This document shows, one piece after another, positions 49,301-58,300 of a stretch of 64,000 nt of DNA. The DNA is from Sciurus carolinensis (Eukaryota; Chordata; Mammalia; Rodentia; Sciuridae), in contig NC_062214.1 of the NCBI RefSeq assembly GCF_902686445.1, positions 53,727,177-53,791,176 of the forward strand, given 5' to 3'. Both the position numbers and the translations under genes were made by a program. The notes beneath the pieces are model-generated. The model made no database searches, was not told the origin of the DNA, and worked only from the letters and a program-made list of their open reading frames with translations. The first letter of the stretch is position 1, and each line of letters starts with the position of its first letter.

Positions 49301-52300
49301 TATTTTCAAGTCTTCACCACTTTCTTTTTTGCAGTACTGAGGGTTGAACCTATAGCCTTGCTCATGGTAGGCAAGTGATCTACCTCTGAGTTGTACCCCC
49401 AGCTGTTTATATTTTACTTTGATATAAGGTCTCACTAAGTAGTTGCTCAGGCTGGCCTCAAACTTCCCATCCTCCTGCCTCAGGCTCCCAAGTAGCTAGG
49501 ATTACACGGATGAGCTATCACATCTGGCTACTTCATATAGTTAATAGTTCTCTGCTGGAGTTTCCAATCTTGTTTTTTTGCCCTCTTGAATCTAGAAGTA
49601 GAGTTTTATATTTTTTTAAATTTTGTTTTGTTTGTTTTGTTTTTCTTTTCTTTCCTTTTTTTTTTTTTTTTTGCAGTACTTGAGACTGAACCCAAGGCCT
49701 CGTCTTACACATACTAGGTAAGTACTCTACTGCTGAACTACATCCCCAGTCCTTTCTATTTTTAATTTTGAAATATTTTGAAACAGAGTCTCGCTAAATT
49801 GCCAAGGTTGGCCTGAATTACGATCCTCCTGCCTCAGTTTCCCAAGTAGCTGGGATTACAAATGAGTACCACCAAATCTGGCAAGTTTTGTAACTCATGT
49901 CTAATAATTTCAAAAGTTAGAACTCTGTGGGCCTGTTTTTATTTTCTGCTGGTTTGGGCTAGTTCTTTTCATGTTTTCTTTTCCTGCTCATCCTAGATTG
50001 GTGGTAAATATTAAGCTTGACATGCTTTTTAAAAGTAATTTGAGGAATAAGATGATGCTGACATCCTTCAGATATGATTTTTGTTTGCTTCTGCCAGTTG
50101 CCTGGTGGCACTAGATATCTTGGATCACCTTAATCTAGTTTCAGGGACTGAGATACTGCTTAGTCATCCAGATAACTCAGAGTACATCAATAACTCAATT
50201 CCTGGTCCCCTTATTCCTAGGGTACAATCCAAAGCCCAACGGGCCTGTCTTGAGATCACGGACTCCATTTTTTGCTTACTTAATCCCATGAGAATGTCTA
50301 AAATATTGTGCAGTCTCATTCTCCTATTTTAGAATGCCAAACGCCTCCAGAATAAAAGTTATGCTAAATAATGGGCCCACCATTCTTCATTTCCAAATCC
50401 TCCTAGATACTGGATCAGTAATTCTTCATTTTGTTAGTTTTCCAATGCTTTGAAGCAGACATGCTTATATTTTGACCAGATTTTCTAGTTGTCCTCAGTG
50501 ATAAAGTTGGTCTGAATTATCTAACCCAGCACTAATGGAAGATAATATTCAATACATTTTCGTTCTTTCCCCTTTCTGTCTCACCCCTAACCCTAGATAA
50601 TGTTAGAATTTATGCAGGAACAAAAAAAGGTTGGGAGTAGGCAAAACACAAGACATGGATGGGAAGAAAACATGTTGAGAAGCTTCTAACGCATCAGGCA
50701 TTAAAATTAAGACAGGGTGGTTTTGCAGTCTAGCCCACCACCTTACCTATGCTTCATCCTAGTCATCTGTTATAGGTTGTCTCCTTCCTCTCTTTCAGCT
50801 ATGTACAGTGTCTATCTGGGGATTGTATAAACATTCTTTTATATTTTAAAAAAAATTCTATTTGATGTTTTTCTTTTTCTTTCTTTCTTTTTTTTTTTAG
50901 TACTGAATGTTGGACCCAAGAGTGCTCTACTCTGAGTTTATTTTGAGATGGGGTCTCACTAAGTTGCTGAGGGTCTTGCAAAATTGCTCAGGGTAGTCTT
51001 GAACTTGTGATCCTCCTGCCTCAGCCTCCTGAGTCGGGATGACAGACATGCTCCACTGTGCCCAGTTATTTAATGTTTTTCTAATATGACATTTCCAGTA
51101 ATAAGTCCTTTACAAGCTATCCACAGTCTGGTCACTTTCCAGATGCCTTCCCTGGTGACTCCAGACCACAACACTTTTCCTGTGTGGAAAGGTACTGCAG
51201 TTACAATTCCCTATACTCTTCTTGCTCTTATTGTCTGGTGTGAGTCTCATCCCCTCAATTCAGTACACAATTTCTCAAAACAAGGATCATGTCTCTTCTC
51301 AAGAGCCACTCCATTCAACAGCTATCAGAAAATACTTATATTCATGTATTCCCTGAAAGCCAAAGAGCTCTTAGGGTGAGCAAGGAGTTCCAACATGTGA
51401 GGATGACTGTCCTCGGGACTTACAGTGTTTCTCAGTAAGAGACATTCTTCCCCCACCACACACACATCAGTAGCCCTTTTTATATTTTTTATTTTTTGGG
51501 GGGTATCAGGAATTGAATTCAGGGGCACCTGACCACTGAGCCACAGCCACAGCACTATTTTGTATTTTATTTAGAGACAGGGTCTCAATGAGTTGCTTAG
51601 TGCCTTGCTTTTTAGGCTGGCTTTGAACTTGCAATCCTTCTGCCTCAGTCTCCCAAACCGCTGGGATTACAGGCGTGTGCCACTGTACCTGGCCCCATTT
51701 TATTTTTTATTGCCCATACTGGCCTTGAACTTGCATTCCTCCTGCCTCAGCCTCCTGAGTCACTGGGATTGCAGCCACTGCTCCCAGCAGGAAAAGACAT
51801 CCTTAGGTCTCAAAGCATTCAGCAGAGCTCTCCCATACATACACTGTCCCCTCTGAAGATTTGGACAGAAGGCATTCTACCATGTCTGCACACTGCTGAA
51901 CCTCAGCTCCAGAGATTGGAGGCAATTGCAGAAAAAAATCTCAGGTTAGGGCACTAAAAAGCAGCTGTTGAGGGCATTGAAGGGCAGTTTCCACTCACCA
52001 GGTATTTGGGTGAGATTGCTTCTGCTCAGGGAAAGAGCTGCTTGAACACCATGGCCAGGCTGCAGGGAAGGATCTCTGAACATTCTTAACCATGAAAGAG
52101 GCCACAGTTCTAGCATATGTTCCTCATCCATTCCCAAGAGCAAAGCCTAACTCAAGCTCCTAGAGATACTTCTTATTTCTAGGAAAGGAAATCAAAACAG
52201 ATTAGGGGTACCAGCATCCTAGTCCAGAAGCAGGGACTCTTAAAGTACCCAGTCCTGACAAAATACATGCTGGGAAGAAAAAAAACAAACAAACAAAAAG

Positions 52301-55300
52301 AAAAGAGAAAAGAAAAGAAAATTTGAGTAATGGAAATGAATACCATGTTTCCAGATGAGAAAGCTAAATATTACTGTATTGGTTTTCCCAAACGAAGTCT
52401 TATGCTTAATGCAATCCCAATCAAAATATCAGTGATATTAGAAAGAAAGCAGATTAGTGGTTGCCTGGGTTTGGAGTGGGAACAGGAAAGTACTACAAAA
52501 TGGAAGAGGGATCTTTTTGGCACGATGAAAATGTCCTAAAACTGGATTGTAAATAATGGCTACACAGTTCTGAACTGTGTACATTAAATTATACACTTAG
52601 TGGAGGCCGGGTGCACGCCTGTAATCTGAGCCACTCAGGAGGCTGAGGCAGGAGGATTGCAAGTTTGAGGCCAGCCTGGGCAACTTAGATCCTGTCTCAA
52701 GGGAAAAAAAGAAAAATGGGGCTGGGGATGCAGTTCAGTGATAAAACTGTGCCCCTCTGTTCAAGTCCTAGTACAAAAATAAGTAAATAAATTATATACT
52801 TAAAACAGGTGATTTTCATTATATCATGCCTCAATAAAGCTATTTGAAAATGTATTTCTAAAAAGTTTTCCATAAGATTATTCAAAATGCAAATCTGGGG
52901 GCAGGCACGGTGGCACGTGACTGTAATCCTAGTCACTGGGGAGGCTGAGGCAGGAGGATTGCAAGTTCAAACCAGCCTCAGCAAAACTGAGGCACTAAGC
53001 AATTCAGTGAGACCCTGTCTCTGAATAAAATACAAAACAGGACTGGGAAGTTGGGGAGATAGCTTAGCTGGTAGAGTACTTATTTTTCAAGCACAAGGCC
53101 CTGAGTTCGATCCCCAGTACCCCAAAAAAAAAAAAAAAAAAAAAAAAAACAGGATTGGGCATGTGTTCAAGTGCCCCTGAGTTCAATCCCTGTGGTATTA
53201 AAAAGAAAAAAAAAAAAGGAAATCTTGGACTGGAAGTATATAGTTCAGTGGTAGAAGCCCTGAATTAATTCCAAGCACAGTAAAAATATATACATAAAAA
53301 ATTTCAAGTCTTCCTTTAGTTATTCAAGAAAGGATTTAATTGGCTTTATAATCGCATTAAAAGTAATTCATCACTTTTTAAAAAATAAAATTTTGTTAAA
53401 ATGGTGAACATAAAGATATAAAGAAAAGGCTGGGTATGGTGGAACCTGCCTGTGATCCCTGCAACTCTGGAGGTTGAGGCAAGAGAATTTCAAGCTCAAA
53501 GCCAGCCTCAGCAACTTAGCAAAGCCCTAAGCAACTCAGTGAGACCCTGTCTCAAAATAAAAAATATCAAGAGCTGGGGATGTGGTTCAGTGGTGAAGTG
53601 CCCCTGGGTTCAATCCCTAGTACCACCGAAAAATAAAAATTAAAAAAAAGATTATAGTCATTAAAAAGTATTTAGAGGGCTGGGTTTGTGGCTTAGTGGT
53701 AGAGCGCTTGCCTAACATGTGTGAGGCACTGGGTTCCATCCTCAGCACTGCATATAAATAAATGAATAAAATAAAGGTATTGTGTACCTCTACAACTGAA
53801 AAAAAAAAAGTATTTGGAAACCTTAGTGAAATGCTCACAAAATGAGAAGGAAGAATGATATAAAATTAAATCAGAGTAACAGTGAAAATTAAATTTTACA
53901 AATTAAACAATAATAAAACTGTATATAGTAGAGAGTGGTAGATACATCATGATATCCCACCATTTCTTGGATAATGGCTCTCTCTGGATAGGTGAATTTT
54001 ACTTTCTCCTTAGAATTTTTAGGGGTTTCTCCCATATTTTCTTTCTTTCTTCTTCCTTTTTTTTTAAGTTGTCGATGGACCTTTATTTTATTTATATGTG
54101 GTGCTGAGAATCAAACCCAGTGCCTCACACATGCTAGGCAAGTGCTCTACCACTGAGCCACAAGCCCAACACTTCTCCCATATTTTCCTTTATGATCATA
54201 TAGTTCTCTTATAAGCAGAAAAATAAGATTTAAAAAAAAATCATTTGTACCGAAGATTAAGCCCAGGGGTGCTGTACCACCAGACTACATCTCCAGCCCT
54301 TTTAATTTTTTTATTTTGAGACAGGATCTCACTAAGTGGCCCAGGCTGTTCTCAAACTTGGGATCCTATTGCCTCAGCCTCCCAAATTACTGGAATTACA
54401 GAATTACGTGTGCCCCATCATGCCTGGCTTAAATTTTTTTTTAATTTGGTAGGATAAAAATATGAAAAAACAAATTTATTCACTAAAAAAGCAACAACTT
54501 AAAAATATTCATCTACATTAAATATATTTTTCATGTGTATGGTATATTTCAAATAAAACTTTTTAAATAAAAAAATAAAATAAAAATTTCTGGGCATGGT
54601 GATGCATGCCTGTAATCCCAGCATCTTGGAAGACTGAGGCAGGAGGATCACAAGTTCAAGGCCAGTCTTAGCAATTTAGTGAGGCCCTAAGCAACTTAGC
54701 AAGACCCTTTTTCAAAATAAAAACTAAAAAGGAGGCTGGGGATGTGGCTGAGCGGTTAAATGCCCTGTTCAATCCCTGGTAACAAAAAATTTTTTTCATT
54801 AGTTAATTAATTTTAAAAAATTAAAACCACATAAGGTTTTGCAGAAGCAATGAAATCAATTCAACCTCTCAGGTGCCTGCACTGCCCCTTCCCTCCCCGA
54901 CCTGAGAAGGGTAGGACTGGCACATCCCACTCTGTCCTGCCTGGAGGATGCAGCCGTCCTGCTGTGGGGATCCCCATACCGTAGGCAGTGAAATCAGATT
55001 TGCACACAGACTTGGCAGTCAGCCCGGTCACTTCCTAAATGAACTCCCTAAGGGCCTACAAGAGCCATCTTTCCAGAAAGGCCTGCTGTCCAACATGTAG
55101 GCAGTCAGGCATGTGGAGCAGTCCCAGCAAGCTTTCCTGGGCCACCAAGAATTTAGCATACCAGTATCACAAATTACCTGAGATCAAGCATTAAGCAGTC
55201 AAGTAAGGAATAGAGTTCAGAGGCTAGTCTGAGGTCCTTGAGGTTTGCCTCACTTTAAAGCCCTCTGAGCTACTGTTTCCACAGTCTGACCCTAGCACCC

Positions 55301-58300
55301 ACTGAAATAAAACATGTCCCTGGTCACCCTTGAACCTGGGCTCTCCCTAATCTCCACCAAGCACTCTTTTCCCTTTGCCCTCCTGGAGGTGCTACGTCAG
55401 CTTGTCCCTCTTGTGTTTCTCTTCACTGTTCCAAGAAACCATCTGTCCTCTGCCCATACCCTTGTGAAACACTTCTGCCCAGTGTTCTTCCTGTTCTTCA
55501 GAAAGCCTCCATTTCCCCAGCCCAGGACTCCTGCTTCCTCTACCCCTAGAAAAAGTCTACCTTAGTTTCTGCCAAAATCAGAAGCTGTCTCCCTTTAAGA
55601 GGCAGCTTTTCCACTTATGGTTGCCAGATTTAGTAAAAAGAAATACAGGACACCCAATTAAACTGGAATTTCAGATAAGCAACTGATATTTCTTAGTATA
55701 AATATGTCTCCACATGCCTGTAATTCCAGTTACTTGGGAGGCTGAGACATGAGTATCACAAATTTGAGGCCAGCCTCAAAACTTAGCAAGACCCTGTCTT
55801 AAAATGAAATAAAAAGAGCTGGCGTGGTGGCACATGCCTGTAATCCCAGTGGCTCAGGAGCCTGAGGAAGGAGGATCATGAGTTCAAAGCTAGCCTCTAC
55901 AAATTAGTGAGGCCCTCAGCTACCCTGTTTCAAAACAAAAAGTTCTAGGGATGTGGCTCAGTGGCCAAGCACCTCGGGTTCAATTCCTAATATCAAGAAG
56001 TTAAATAAATAAACAAACAAATTTTAAAAATAAAATAAAAAGGGCTGAGGACAGAGCTCAGTGGTAGACTGCTTGCCCAGCATGCAAGAAGCCCTAGTTT
56101 CCATTCCTAGTACCACTAATTGAACAAATAAACAGATAGATAATTAAGTTCCAATCTATTTTATTTATACCACCCTCACTCTTGAAACTCATAAGAAATA
56201 TTGTCTTCTCTCTGTCATGCTGTACAACACTGTCCCCCTAATCCCCTGGGAGGTCCTGCCCTCCCTCTGCCCCTGGAAAATAAAACACTGACCCTACTGT
56301 TAATCTTTTCAGTCCTGTTCCTCCAGCTCCATAGTGTCTACACCCATTTGCCTCTGCCCTTAACAAGTGGATACCGCAATATCCCTGCACTTCATTCAAA
56401 ATCTCATCTTTCCTCTGTTGCCTACCTGCTCCCCAGAAACTGATGGTACTCCAGCATATTACTATTTTTATACAAATTGCTATTTATTTAGTTCTTAATG
56501 TGCCAGGCTAAGCACCCCAGTTCTCACAAAAGCCCTGTGAAGTTCGTATTGTTATTGTTTTATGACTAGCCCAAAATCACAACATGGTAAGGAGCCAGGT
56601 GTATACCTGACTCTAAAACCTTAGGTGAGCCCATATTAAATCAGCATGTCCCAGACATTCAAAAAAATCTAATGAGCATCCAGGTCAGGCGGGACCTGCC
56701 ACACACTCCAACACACTTCTGCTGCTAGTCTTCCCCATAGGAAAAAACCAATCAAACAACAACAACAAAAAAAAAAATTAAAAAACACCTCTCCACTGGC
56801 CCATTCCTCCCCAGAGAATGTCTTCCTTCGGCTTTCTGGGGCACAGTCCCCTTGGCTGTGCGTTCCCACCCTCTCAGAAGAGAAAAACACAGTCGAGTTG
56901 TGTTGTCTACATGTGTGGCAAGTGGAGACTGGCTGAGCAAGGTCCATGCCTATGGTCCCCTGCTCCTGGTTGGCACTCCATTGCCTCCCCACCCCCTTCT
57001 ATAAATAGCCCACTGCTCACTGGCTGCCAAGCTGTTACAGCAAGAGTTTCCATGAGGTCAGCTTCCCAGAGCAGCCTCCAAGTACCCAAGACCCACACTT
57101 ACCTCTCCTGGAGTCCTGTGGCCTGCTCGCCCCTGCAAAGGGCTGTCCCGGGTGCCATGTCTCCGGCGGGCAGGGGGTGTCGGCACCTGGGCAGAGGCCT
57201 GAGAAGGGGCCTTCCCTAAGTTCTGGGTCCCGCATTCTGGAACTTGACTCGAAGAAGAAATGGGCTTGCTGTCAGTGGTGGGCTCACTTTTGGGCTTCGG
57301 AGGGGCAAATCTCTTCCTGTTGAAAGGCCTAGCTGGCTGGGGAGTCAAGGAGGGTGTAGGCTGACCAGCGGTGGCAGACCCCCCCTCACCTCTTGCCTTG
57401 TTGGGTACCTTTCCCAAGGAACTGTCTCCAGGTGCCCTGACACTTGGGGGTGGGGACTCCTCCTTCCCCTGAGGCCTGACAGCTTGAGAGCTCTCCATGT
57501 ACATGTCCTTCAGGGAGAAATACACCTCCTGGTCTGCTCCTGGGGTTGGGACAGGGGCTGGTGTCTGGGAACGGGCTGGAGCAGAGGCATCCTGGGCCTT
57601 GTCTTGAGTGCCCACAGTAGAGGCTGGCTGCCTGGTGCTATCTTTTCCAGAAGATCCAGGTCCCCGTGCCACCCTGCCTCTGGGATGGGTCTGAACCTCT
57701 TCTGTGTCCATGGGACCCTGTGTCCCACAGGAATCAGGCTTGTTTGAACTGGGGACACAGTTTTCTGAAGAGTGGTGGCTTCGGGCTGCCTTCTCTAATT
57801 CTGGCTTCCGCAGATCTGGCTTAGATTCCTCATCTTTTCTTTTCTTCTTGGCCCCAGACTCCTTTTGGGGGGCTCTCTGAGGCCCCAGCTCCATGGCCTC
57901 ACAGATGTATGTCAGCAAGCCATGCTCCCCATCCTCCCCATTCTCAGGGGCAGGTTCCCCATTGGTGGGCACCTCTCCAGGAGCAAAACTGTTGATTAGA
58001 CCCAGACCCGGAAGCTGAGCAGATTCACCCTCTCCCTCCTGCCAAGCTGCCGAGGTCCCATCCTCAGCCTCCCTAGTTGGGGCTGCAGACACTGGCACTT
58101 CAGCCCCGCTCAGCCGCCGCTTTCGCTGGAAACGGTCAGGGCTAAGCTTGCGCAGGGTGTCCGCCTCGTCCACAGCATCCTTCCCATGCTTCCAGTTCTG
58201 CTCAATCTCCCGCAACTTGGCTGCAGCCTTGCGCTTCAACTTGGCGAACCAGCGCTGGTGGATCTTGTACTCTGTCATGGTGCCCACCTCCAGGACCCCT

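Larger units (their letters stand above)
38123..57102. other. ALPK3 intron 5
   Basis: 19.0 kb intron between recognised splice sites, more than half visible repeat. The remaining stretches (39625-40340, 40560-41420, 50000-50860, 51790-52600, 54830-55690, 56150-57100) show no recognisable gene or conserved element. ORFs inside are short or repeat-derived. Confidence 0.7.
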
